Shown: positions 32,693 to 40,746 of the stretch, one piece after another
How the letters are laid out: the number at the start of each line of letters is the position of its first letter
How positions within the stretch are numbered: position 1 is the first letter of the stretch
From: Ruminococcaceae bacterium UBA6413
GTDB taxonomy: Bacteria; Bacillota; Clostridia; Oscillospirales; Ruminococcaceae
Length of the DNA stretch: 44,936 bases
Direction: 5' to 3'
Assembly (NCBI GenBank): GCA_002437415.1
Contig: DJPL01000064.1
Location: forward strand, 1,260 to 46,195
Made by a program: the position numbers and the translations under genes
The notes under the pieces: generated by a model
What the model was told of the DNA's origin: nothing
The model's database searches: none
Seen by the model: the letters and a program-made list of their open reading frames with translations, nothing else

Positions 32693-35461
32693 ATGTTTAC
32701 TTTACTGTGGCGCAAGATGCGCAATACAAAATGGATGGTACTGTGCCTGTTTATCGGCTTTTTGCTTGCGGCGGGCATGATGAGCACCATACCCATATAT
32801 ATGGACGCGTCCTTACAGCGTATGCTGATAAAGGATATGGAGCAGTATCAGATTGATAATAACAAGTATCCCGGTCTGTACTCTGTTACAAAGACGCTCC
32901 AGCTTACAACAGATACAAATACTCAGCAGGCTACGATAGACGACCTTGTTTCAAAGTCCGACTCGAGGATAAACGCTATCGGCATAGCTTCGGAGAATAC
33001 CAAGACAACGCTTATAGACGACTGTCTTTATATCGTAAACGGCGAAAGAAACGGCGCGGATCTTTCTACAAGACTGAAGCTTATCGGTATGACCGACTGC
33101 CTTGACCATATGAAGCTTATAAGAGGCGAACTGCCGTCAAAAACTCCTGTTGACGGAGTATATGAGGGACTTGCTTCTGACGACGCGCTGAAAACGCTCG
33201 GAATAAATGTCGGCAATACATATAAGGTGGTATCTCTCGCGGCAGGCATTGAGCCTTATTATGTGAAGATCACCGGCGTGTATGAGCAGAAGACCGATAA
33301 CGACAGCTACTGGGCTGAAACGCTCGACAGCTATCTCAATGCGATTTTCGTTGACTATGATATGGTAAGAAGCGAGCTTATGCCTGCGGGAAGGTTCAAC
33401 GCGGTAAATATCGCGCGCAGATATTCGCTCGACTATCATACTCTTGACATGAACAGGATAGCATCTGTTACCGCTGAGCTTGAAAGCGATACGGCTTTCT
33501 ATCAGGAAGCGGGCTATGCGCATGAGTTCAACGTTGCGGACATAATCGGCAACTATACGGAGCGCGCGGAAAAGCTGACGCGTATACTGTGGATACTTCA
33601 GATACCCGCAATGGTAATGCTGGCGTTCTATCTGTTCATGGTATCCCAGCTCAATGTAGACAGAGAACGTAATGAGATCGCGGTGTTCAAGAGCCGTGGC
33701 GCAAGCTCGTGGCAGATATTCGGAATGTACGCCGCAGAGTCGGGCATACTCGGTATAGTGACGCTTGTTATTGCGCCGTTTATCGGACTTATACTGTGTC
33801 AGTTCCTCGGCGTATCTAACGGATTTTTAGAGTTCGTAAACCGTACCGGAATTGCCGCAAAGATAACGGGTATAAGCGTGCTGTATGCACTGCTTGCGGT
33901 AGTGGTATTCTTCCTTACCACGATGATACCGATTATTCCCGCATCAAAGCTCACTATAGTACAGTATAAGCAGAGCAGGACAAAGGTCGTGAAAATGTCG
34001 CTGTGGGAAAAGTGCGGTGTTGATATCGTGCTTCTCGCTGTGGCGTTCGGCTTCCTTTACTTCTACACAACGAACATTACAAATTCGATAGCGGAGGGAA
34101 CATTTGAGGCGACAGGCGAGCTTGACCCGCTTCTGTTCGTATTCTCAACGCTTATGATACTGGGCTTCGGCCTTCTGTTTATCAGAATTTATCCGTATCT
34201 TTTAAGACTTGTATATTATGTACTGCGTCCTTTCTGGACACCGTCACAGTATATGGCTATCACCACCGTATGCCGTTCACAGGGCGGCAAGGAGCGCTTT
34301 CTTATGCTGTTCCTTGTTATGACGTTCTCGTTCGGTCTGTTCTCGGCAAATACGGCAAGAGCAATAAACAACAATATCAGCGACAGGATCTATTATGAAA
34401 ACGGCGCTGATGTGGTGCTGACCGAATATGCACTGTCGACCTCGGAGGAGGGCGGCTCAAGCAGCTATGTCGAAACCGACTTCTCACGTTATGAAAATCT
34501 TGACGGTGTTGATATTGCAACGAGAGTGCTTGTAAATGACAGTGTGAAGCTGAGGATCGCTAACAAGAATGTTGCGGATCTTACGCTTATGGCGATAGAG
34601 CCCGACAAATTTGCGCAGACTGCATGGTTCAGAAACGACCTGCTTCCGATACACTGGTGGAACTACTGTAACGCGCTTGTCGAGAGCCGCTCGGGCGTTA
34701 TCATTTCAAGCGGACTTGCGGAAAAAGCCAATGTATCGCAGGGTGACGTAATATCGCTCAAATGGGGCGGAAACGACAGCCTTGACACAACGGTAATGGC
34801 GATAGTTGACTACTGGCCGGGTCTTAACCCCAATGAGTGCGACTTTGCTGTTATGAACTACAACTATGTAAGGGCGAGAACAGAGCTTGAACCGTATCAG
34901 ATATGGCTCAAGATGTCGGACGGTGCTACAAGCGAAGCACTGTACAAGAGCATTGAGGACGCTATGCTTCCGCTCGAAAGCATAAAGGACAGCTCGCAGA
35001 TGCTGATAAGCGAAAAGACCGACCCGTCACTCCAGGGTATGAACGGTGCGCTGACGCTCGGATTTATCATCATAATGGTAATGACGATAATAGGCTTCCT
35101 TATCTACTGGATACTGTCAATAAAGGGAAGAACACTACAGTTCGGCATTTTAAGAGCTATGGGCGTATCCTTCGGTGAGATAATAGGGATACTCGGATAT
35201 GAGCAGCTGCTTGTATCGGGCGTTTCGATAATATTTGCATTTATCATAGGCGGCGTTACAAGCGACCTGTTTGTTCCGCTGTTCCAGTATATGTACAACA
35301 TAAATGAGCAGATACCTCCGTACAGAGTAGCGGCAATGCAGGCAGACTACATAAAGATATATGTGCTGATAGCTGTAATGCTGCTCGGCGGCTTCGCGAT
35401 ACTCGGCGCTATCATACGCAAGATAAATATCAATAAGGCGCTGAAGCTCGGCGAGGACTAA
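32693..35461 (+). CDS. FtsX-like ABC transporter permease (two FtsX domains)
   Basis: The 922-residue membrane protein has about ten predicted helices: one at 15-36, a group between about 295 and 560, and a final group at about 785-815, 835-860 and 885-910. This is the layout of double FtsX/MacB-like permeases, with large extracytoplasmic domains between helix 1 and 2 and between 560 and 780. With the upstream adaptor it should form a lipoprotein or peptide exporter-like or mechanotransmission complex. No ATPase gene is adjacent, so an ATPase encoded elsewhere must be used. Substrate unknown. Confidence 0.88.
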   Translation: MFTLLWRKMRNTKWMVLCLFIGFLLAAGMMSTIPIYMDASLQRMLIKDMEQYQIDNNKYPGLYSVTKTLQLTTDTNTQQATIDDLVSKSDSRINAIGIASENTKTTLIDDCLYIVNGERNGADLSTRLKLIGMTDCLDHMKLIRGELPSKTPVDGVYEGLASDDALKTLGINVGNTYKVVSLAAGIEPYYVKITGVYEQKTDNDSYWAETLDSYLNAIFVDYDMVRSELMPAGRFNAVNIARRYSLDYHTLDMNRIASVTAELESDTAFYQEAGYAHEFNVADIIGNYTERAEKLTRILWILQIPAMVMLAFYLFMVSQLNVDRERNEIAVFKSRGASSWQIFGMYAAESGILGIVTLVIAPFIGLILCQFLGVSNGFLEFVNRTGIAAKITGISVLYALLAVVVFFLTTMIPIIPASKLTIVQYKQSRTKVVKMSLWEKCGVDIVLLAVAFGFLYFYTTNITNSIAEGTFEATGELDPLLFVFSTLMILGFGLLFIRIYPYLLRLVYYVLRPFWTPSQYMAITTVCRSQGGKERFLMLFLVMTFSFGLFSANTARAINNNISDRIYYENGADVVLTEYALSTSEEGGSSSYVETDFSRYENLDGVDIATRVLVNDSVKLRIANKNVADLTLMAIEPDKFAQTAWFRNDLLPIHWWNYCNALVESRSGVIISSGLAEKANVSQGDVISLKWGGNDSLDTTVMAIVDYWPGLNPNECDFAVMNYNYVRARTELEPYQIWLKMSDGATSEALYKSIEDAMLPLESIKDSSQMLISEKTDPSLQGMNGALTLGFIIIMVMTIIGFLIYWILSIKGRTLQFGILRAMGVSFGEIIGILGYEQLLVSGVSIIFAFIIGGVTSDLFVPLFQYMYNINEQIPPYRVAAMQADYIKIYVLIAVMLLGGFAILGAIIRKININKALKLGED

Positions 35462-35519
35462 AAACCGCAGAGCGAAGCCGGCTTCGGCTTTGTATGCGGG
35501 ACTGTGAAGGAGGATCGTT

Positions 35520-35762
35520 TTGGAGCTTGCTCTCGGAATATTCAAGAAGACACGCTTTTTGTTCGCACTGATCGCGGCTGCCGCGGCAGGTATAGGAATG
35601 GCAATGAACAACGATACGGCTTATGTCGTGTGCATAATTTTCATTGCACTTACAATAGCGGCGGACGCAACGGTGATGGTGCTCAGCAGAAAGCTGAACA
35701 TACCGATAAAGTACCGTGAAAATTATTTCAGGTTCGGTAAGAACAAGAAGGATAAGAAGTAA
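35520..35762 (+). CDS. Small two-helix membrane protein
   Basis: The 80-residue protein starts with TTG at 35520, six bases after AAGGAGG. It has two hydrophobic helices (about residues 10-30 and 34-56) and a basic C-terminus. I do not recognise the family. Its stop overlaps the start of the next gene (TAATG). It may belong to the transporter (58 bases downstream of the permease) or merely share the transcript. A short GC-rich palindrome GAAGCCGGCTTC lies before it (about 35474-35485). Confidence 0.75.
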   Translation: MELALGIFKKTRFLFALIAAAAAGIGMAMNNDTAYVVCIIFIALTIAADATVMVLSRKLNIPIKYRENYFRFGKNKKDKK

Positions 35763-36487
35763 TGCAGAAGATACTCGGATATATCAGAAAAGCCGCACAG
35801 GAGTTTGACCTGATAGAAAAGGGCGATAAGATAACTGTCGGAATATCGGGCGGTAAGGACAGCCTTGTACTGCTGTCGGGACTTGCCCTGATGAGGCGGT
35901 TTGCCGAGTTTGACTATGATATAGTTGCTGTCACGATCGACCCCGGATTTGGCGGCGTACCTAATGACTATGAGGCTGTGGCAAGGCTCTGTGACAGGCT
36001 TGATATACCTTTCAGCCTTGTGCATACGCAGATAGGCGAGATAGTGTTTGATGTCAGAAAAGAGCCTAATCCTTGCTCGCTGTGTGCCAATATGAGGCGG
36101 GGAGCGCTTCACGACGCGGCAAAGGCGGCGGGGTGTAACAAGCTGGCGCTCGGGCATCACAATGACGATGTTATAGAAACATTCATAATGAATCTTTTTA
36201 AAGAGGGGCGCATAGGCTGTTTTTCGCCTAAGACCCATCTTGACCGCAAGGATATAACCGTTATCCGTCCGCTTGTGCTTGCGCCCGAGTCACAGATCAT
36301 ATCGGCGTGCAGACGCAATGCTCTTGAGGTTGTAAAGTCGGTATGTCCTGCCGACAAGACAACCACAAGACAGCAGACAAAGGAATTTCTGGCGGATATG
36401 GAGCATAAGGACAAGGGCTTTAAGCAAAGAATGTTCACGGCACTCAGAAAGAGCGGTGTGGACGGCTGGGGCTATAAACAGAAATAA
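35762..36487 (+). CDS. TtcA/TilS-family PP-loop tRNA-modifying enzyme (TtcA-like)
   Basis: TtcA thiolates cytidine 32 in tRNA using an Fe-S cluster. The 241-residue protein has the PP-loop SGGKDS (residues 30-35), a later NPCSLCANMRRGAL segment with the CxxC pair used for cluster binding, the GHHNDDVIET motif, and a third conserved cysteine region CPADKTTTRQQT. These are TtcA-type features rather than TilS. It starts within the stop of the previous gene. With ThiI it makes two tRNA thiolation enzymes in the window, though not linked. Confidence 0.9.
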   Translation: MQKILGYIRKAAQEFDLIEKGDKITVGISGGKDSLVLLSGLALMRRFAEFDYDIVAVTIDPGFGGVPNDYEAVARLCDRLDIPFSLVHTQIGEIVFDVRKEPNPCSLCANMRRGALHDAAKAAGCNKLALGHHNDDVIETFIMNLFKEGRIGCFSPKTHLDRKDITVIRPLVLAPESQIISACRRNALEVVKSVCPADKTTTRQQTKEFLADMEHKDKGFKQRMFTALRKSGVDGWGYKQK

Positions 36488-36505
36488 AACGAGAGGTGAC
36501 CGTAC

Positions 36506-37903
36506 TTGGCTGTAAAAAGGCAGACGCTGAATATACCCGAACAGGCTATGCAGGTGCTGAAAGCACTTGAACGCGCGGGCAATAAAGCGTACTTTGTCGG
36601 ACAGTGCGTGGCAGAGCTGTTACGCGGCGGTACACCTATGGATTATGATATAATCACAACTGCCGACTTTGAGGAGATGCTGTATGTATTCAGCGATATG
36701 AGGATCGTATCGCAAAATGAGGATATGAGCTCGATCATGGTGTCTTCGCTCGGACTTGTGATACAGGTATCGAGCTATTGCAGTGAAGTGAAGGACGGCA
36801 AGGCGGTGTACACCGATAACTACCTGTTTGACCTTGCACGGCGCGATTTTTCGGCAAATGCGATAGCGTATCACCCGAGAAAGGGCTTCAGAGATCCGTT
36901 TGACGGTATGCAGTGCATAAAGGACGGAATCATCACGCTGAAAGCCGTTGGGGAGTACCCTGTTGTACTGTGGCACGAAAACGACCTTGACGAAAACGAG
37001 CTGACGTTAAAGCTTGAGCCGCAGTCGAGCCTTGTTGCAGACCCGTTCAATATGCTGACGGCGCTTGAGCTGCTCGGCGGGGAGGATTATGAAATTGACA
37101 GCGTTACGGCGGACGCGATAAAGGCAAATACAGGGCTACTGTGTACAATGCCTGAAAGAGAGCTGTTCAGACGCTTTACAAGGGTGCTTCTTACAAGAAA
37201 TATCTCTGTTGTTATGACGCGCTTTCCGGAGGTGTTTGCGGCGATAGAGCCCGAGCTTCTCAAAGCACAGAGATATAAAGACAGATATCACGACTGCACG
37301 CTGTGGGAGCATATCTCAAAGTGCGTTGAGTTTGCGCCGCCGCAGGCTGATATCAGATATGCCGCACTGTTCCATAACGCGGGGCTTCCTGATTGCAGAT
37401 GCCGCGACTCGCACGGCAACACTTATTTTTACGGACACGCGGAGATGGGAAGGATCACAGCGGCGAATTTCTTTGAAAAATACAGGGCGGAGCTTAAGCT
37501 CCGCAGTGATACGGATATGCTGATAGAGGCGCACGATACGGTATTTACCGAGGACAGAGTGGCGCTGAAGCGTCTGCTTTGTGATTATTCGCATGATGAG
37601 CTGAAAAAACTGCTCAAGCTGAGGATAGCGGACGATACGGCAAAGCCGACGGTGCACGAGGGGCAAATCGCCGTATACCGCAGAACGGTGACGATGCTTG
37701 ACGATATAATCGCCTCGGGCGAATGCTACAGTGCAGCTCAGCTTGCCGTAAAGGAAAATGACCTTATAATGCACAGGCTTGCGGCGAACAAGGCACAGGC
37801 AAAGGCTGTTATAGACTCGCTGTATGAGGCGGTGCTTGCAGATCCGTCTTTGAATGTAGCACCGGTACTGCTTGATATGGTGAGAAAAAGTATGCGGCGC
37901 TGA
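36506..37903 (+). CDS. Degenerate tRNA nucleotidyltransferase / poly(A) polymerase homologue
   Basis: The 465-residue protein aligns with class II CCA-adding enzymes along its length: N-terminal polymerase head, RRDFSANAIAY followed by DPFDGM, helical neck, and an HD-like tail (HISKCVEFAPPQADIRYAALFHN). Several key positions differ from the usual pattern: GGxVRDxLL is GQCVAELL, the EDxxR nucleobase-selecting motif is ADPFN, and HD is HN. The DYD catalytic aspartates and RRD are kept. It may therefore be a diverged polymerase or a tRNA-binding protein rather than the housekeeping CCA enzyme. The TTG start at 36506 follows GAGAGGTGA, 18 bases after the ttcA-like gene. Confidence 0.8.
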   Translation: MAVKRQTLNIPEQAMQVLKALERAGNKAYFVGQCVAELLRGGTPMDYDIITTADFEEMLYVFSDMRIVSQNEDMSSIMVSSLGLVIQVSSYCSEVKDGKAVYTDNYLFDLARRDFSANAIAYHPRKGFRDPFDGMQCIKDGIITLKAVGEYPVVLWHENDLDENELTLKLEPQSSLVADPFNMLTALELLGGEDYEIDSVTADAIKANTGLLCTMPERELFRRFTRVLLTRNISVVMTRFPEVFAAIEPELLKAQRYKDRYHDCTLWEHISKCVEFAPPQADIRYAALFHNAGLPDCRCRDSHGNTYFYGHAEMGRITAANFFEKYRAELKLRSDTDMLIEAHDTVFTEDRVALKRLLCDYSHDELKKLLKLRIADDTAKPTVHEGQIAVYRRTVTMLDDIIASGECYSAAQLAVKENDLIMHRLAANKAQAKAVIDSLYEAVLADPSLNVAPVLLDMVRKSMRR

Positions 37904-37948
37904 GCTGTAGCACGGCGGGCATACCGATAAGTCGAAAGGATTGATGTT

Positions 37949-38599
37949 ATGCAGAATTGTTGCCTTTGGATAGGCGGAGTGAAAGTATCCGACCTTGACG
38001 GCATAAAAGACAATTTCAATATAACCGATGTTAAGGGTTATTATCTCGGCGGCAGACTTGCCGACTGGCTCAGAATGGGCGGCTATTATGCCGAGGCGAC
38101 AAAAATCGATAGCATTGACAAAAACGGCGATATAGATAAGGCACTTGAAGATATATTTACAGGTAATGATGAAGAGCCCGACAGTGACAATAAGAGTGGG
38201 GAGTACGGCGGTTATTGCTTTCTGACTGTGACTCCTCCGTTTTTAAAGCGTGACGCGGGCACGATCGTTTTATCTGCCGACGGCTCTTTCAGAGCGCCGG
38301 TAATAACAGACAGCTCTTTTGCGGACTCGTATGCGGGCTTATCTTTTGTTGGCTCTTACAGTTCGTTTGGTCCTTTTGGCTCGTTCAGGTACAGGCATCA
38401 ATATGAATATCAGTATGGATCGGGAAAAACAAGCTTCGGCTCGTTTGATCTCGGAAGCTTTGACATTTCAAGCTTTCTTTCGGGTAGCTTTTCGTATGAT
38501 GAGCTGTGCGAGGGTGGAAGCTTTACACCGCAGGCGCTAATGCTGTTCTTTTCTTCCGAACCGCTTAACCGCTACGGATATGGGATACATCTTATATGA
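37949..38599 (+). CDS. Unknown protein with N-terminal helical module and C-terminal GSF/GSY repeats
   Basis: I do not recognise an established family. The 216-residue product has a compact N-terminal part (about residues 15-70) with the pattern DNFNITDV-YYLGGRLADWL-GGYYAEATKIDSID-ALEDIF, and an aromatic/Gly/Ser-rich C-terminal half (about 107-200) with seven G-S-F/Y units and further S-F pairs. No signal peptide or membrane helix is seen. It starts at ATG 37949 after GAAAGGA, and its stop overlaps the next start (ATGA), so it is coupled to the glycosyltransferase-like gene. A substrate-partner relationship is an attractive inference; no direct evidence. Confidence 0.8.
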   Translation: MQNCCLWIGGVKVSDLDGIKDNFNITDVKGYYLGGRLADWLRMGGYYAEATKIDSIDKNGDIDKALEDIFTGNDEEPDSDNKSGEYGGYCFLTVTPPFLKRDAGTIVLSADGSFRAPVITDSSFADSYAGLSFVGSYSSFGPFGSFRYRHQYEYQYGSGKTSFGSFDLGSFDISSFLSGSFSYDELCEGGSFTPQALMLFFSSEPLNRYGYGIHLI

Positions 38600-39426
38600 A
38601 CGGATTTCATTCATTTTCATCGGCGGCTTTTTTTGCCAAAAACCCGGGTAAGAAGCTAGGCATGAGCCTTCCCGACATATACTGTACAGTAATTTCGGCT
38701 TTGCAATGGCGCAAGAACGGCAACAGTATAACTATGCTTACCGACAGTGCAGGAGCAGAGCTTTTTTCTGCTCTGGGCATAAACGATATATGGAATGATA
38801 TCAGGGTCGTTATCCCCGATGACCTCGATGGGATCGACCCGATAATGTTCTGGGCGGGGGGAAAGCTTATTGCGTTACAGCAGTTTCCCGCTCCGTGCGC
38901 TATGATAGATACGGATTTTATCGTGTGGGAAGATCCGCCGTTCGGGGATAAGATAATAGCGGCACACGAAGAGGAGCTTATGCCATCTGTATATCCCGAT
39001 GCGTCAACGTTCAGACTACGCGGAAAGGTGCTTGACGAGGGACTTGATTATAGCACACTGCCGCTGAACACGGCGTTTTTGTATATCCCCGATGAGGATT
39101 TCAAGCAGTATTATACTTCGCGGTCGATCGCTTTTATGAAGTCTGCGGTGTACGGCGGAGATTATCTTACATATATGGTCTTTGCCGAGCAAAGATTGCT
39201 CCCGATGCTTGCGAAACGGTGTGGGATAGAGTATACGACACTGCTTGACAAGGACAGGCTTTTCCTGCCGCAGAATAAGTATACTCACCTGTGGGGCGCA
39301 AAGCAGAAAATGCGTGATGATAAGGTACAGCTTGAGAAGTTCTGTGAGCGGTGCAAGGACAGGATAAGAAAGTCGTATCCGCAGTATGGGTATGTTGTTG
39401 ATAATATTGAAAAGAGTGTAAAATAA
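38596..39426 (+). CDS. Glycosyltransferase-like protein (GT-A-like, DUF6734-like)
   Basis: The 276-residue product carries a central hydrophobic strand followed by an Asp-x-Asp pair (CAMIDTDFIVWE, about residues 94-105), the metal-nucleotide-sugar-binding pattern of GT-A glycosyltransferases, preceded by a Rossmann-like half with ITMLTDSAGAELF. The LNTAFLYIPDEDF segment also fits this fold. It resembles the family that I recall as DUF6734, but I could not check. No membrane helix is present. It is translationally coupled to the GSF-repeat gene and followed by a terminator, so the two form the end of the transcript. Confidence 0.7.
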   Translation: MNGFHSFSSAAFFAKNPGKKLGMSLPDIYCTVISALQWRKNGNSITMLTDSAGAELFSALGINDIWNDIRVVIPDDLDGIDPIMFWAGGKLIALQQFPAPCAMIDTDFIVWEDPPFGDKIIAAHEEELMPSVYPDASTFRLRGKVLDEGLDYSTLPLNTAFLYIPDEDFKQYYTSRSIAFMKSAVYGGDYLTYMVFAEQRLLPMLAKRCGIEYTTLLDKDRLFLPQNKYTHLWGAKQKMRDDKVQLEKFCERCKDRIRKSYPQYGYVVDNIEKSVK

Positions 39427-39465
39427 AAACGTGCGTTGCAGAGTTTGCAGTGCACGTTTTTTTGT
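39425..39465. terminator. Bidirectional terminator after the glycosyltransferase-like gene
   Basis: AAAAACGTGC (39425-39434) pairs with GCACGTTTTT (39452-39461), with T runs on both strands. It lies between the converging glycosyltransferase-like and TetR-GNAT genes. Confidence 0.85.
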
Positions 39466-39469
39466 GTTT

Positions 39470-40513
39470 CTATTCCGTTACCAATGCTTTTTCGGGGATA
39501 ACCGCTGTTATTTTTGTGAGAGGTACTCCCTGAACGATGATATTCTTGGGGTTTGCAAACCCGAATTTGCTATAAAGGCGTTTTGCGCCGTCGGACTGAG
39601 GGTGGTCTTCTCTGAATGTTACTATAGACAGCTCATCGCCGATATCAAACTGTGCCATAGCTGTTACCATAAGCCTTGAGGCGATGCCTGTGTTTCTGTA
39701 GTCGGGGTGAACGGCAATATAGTCAAGCGTTTTGTTTTTCTTTGAGAAAATGACAAAGCCCGCTGTTGTGCCTTTGTGGGATATGATGTATATCTCGCCG
39801 AGAGATACCTTTTTTCTGATAAGGCGCTTCATACGTCTGCTGTCGTAGCCCGCAAAGCAGTCCTTGCAAAGCTCGGCGAGATCTGTAATGCTGTCGGCTT
39901 CGTCTGTGTCGGGCAGGCGGGGGAGCGTCAGCGATACGTTTTCGGGGTCAAGTCCGAACAAAAGTGCGGTTGCTTTCATACTCTCGGTCTGAGTGCCCGC
40001 AAGCCGGCTCTTTTCATCGCGTAAAAACAGGTTGCCGATGCCGTATGTCATAATTACGGCAAGCTCCTCGGTGCTTATGAGCGGCTTTGCGCCGTAGCTT
40101 ATAAGCAGTTCTATTATGCGCTTTATGTACGGAACGGATATTTCGAGCGAGCGGTCGCGGATATCGCGGAGTGTGCTCTCGTGCATCTTGCCCATATACT
40201 CTGTCCTGAACCTGTCAGCTTCCTCGCCGAACAGCCCGAACGCTTCACTCAGCGTGGTATATGGCGCTCTTACGGTGTTCTCCGTCATTGCGGTTATTCT
40301 TTTTTTATAGTCGGTGAACAGCGACTCAATAAAGGCGCTGTATATATCGTCCTTTGACTTGAAATAGTAGTAGAACAGACCTGCCTCGGCACCCGCCTCG
40401 TCCATTATGCGGCGAATCGAAGTGCCTTCAAAACCATCGGCGATAAAGCACTTTGACGCAGCTTTGAGTATATCATTTTTACGGGCGTTGTCCTTGACGG
40501 CTTTCTTTTGCAT
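39470..40513 (-). CDS. TetR-family regulator fused to a GNAT acetyltransferase domain
   Basis: The 347-residue protein has an N-terminal TetR helix-turn-helix (RKNDILKAASKCFIADGFEGTS..., about residues 10-57, with AGLFYYYFKSKDDIY as recognition helix) and TetR ligand-binding region to about 185. A GNAT domain follows (about 215-347), with LDYIAVHPDYRNTGIASRLM holding the acetyl-CoA-binding R-x-x-G-x-A and the ending KRLYSKFGFANP. TetR-GNAT fusions are uncommon; the regulator may sense or respond to acetylation. It has its own promoter. Confidence 0.9.
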   Translation of the reverse strand: MQKKAVKDNARKNDILKAASKCFIADGFEGTSIRRIMDEAGAEAGLFYYYFKSKDDIYSAFIESLFTDYKKRITAMTENTVRAPYTTLSEAFGLFGEEADRFRTEYMGKMHESTLRDIRDRSLEISVPYIKRIIELLISYGAKPLISTEELAVIMTYGIGNLFLRDEKSRLAGTQTESMKATALLFGLDPENVSLTLPRLPDTDEADSITDLAELCKDCFAGYDSRRMKRLIRKKVSLGEIYIISHKGTTAGFVIFSKKNKTLDYIAVHPDYRNTGIASRLMVTAMAQFDIGDELSIVTFREDHPQSDGAKRLYSKFGFANPKNIIVQGVPLTKITAVIPEKALVTE

Positions 40514-40545
40514 TATAACACCTTCTCAAAAAAATCCCTATAGAA

Positions 40546-40574
40546 ATTATATCACTGATATACATGAAAATCAA
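40546..40574 (-). promoter_or_regulatory. Promoter of the TetR-GNAT gene
   Basis: On the minus strand TTGATT (40569-40574), a 17-bp spacer, and TATAAT (40546-40551) are followed by the start 32 bases later. Confidence 0.8.
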
Positions 40575-40623
40575 CAGGAATATGTACAAACAGCACATGA
40601 ATATTTTGTGCCGAGGTGGTATT

Positions 40624-40746
40624 ATGAAAATAACAAAAGAGGAAGCGGAAAGAATAGAACTGCTGATATGCAGTGTTATAATCGGGCAGTTGTATGATGA
40701 GGGTTATACAGATGTGATCCCGCCACAGTATTATGAAGAAGCTTAG
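40624..40746 (+). CDS. 40-residue protein preceding the serine recombinase
   Basis: ATG 40624 follows GAGGTGG at good spacing. The acidic, mostly helical peptide MKITKEEAERIELL... has no recognised family. It overlaps the recombinase start by 14 bases in another frame, as for coupled genes, and may be a recombination directionality factor or just a leader. A longer in-frame start at 40564 exists but lacks a ribosome binding site. Confidence 0.6.
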   Translation: MKITKEEAERIELLICSVIIGQLYDEGYTDVIPPQYYEEA

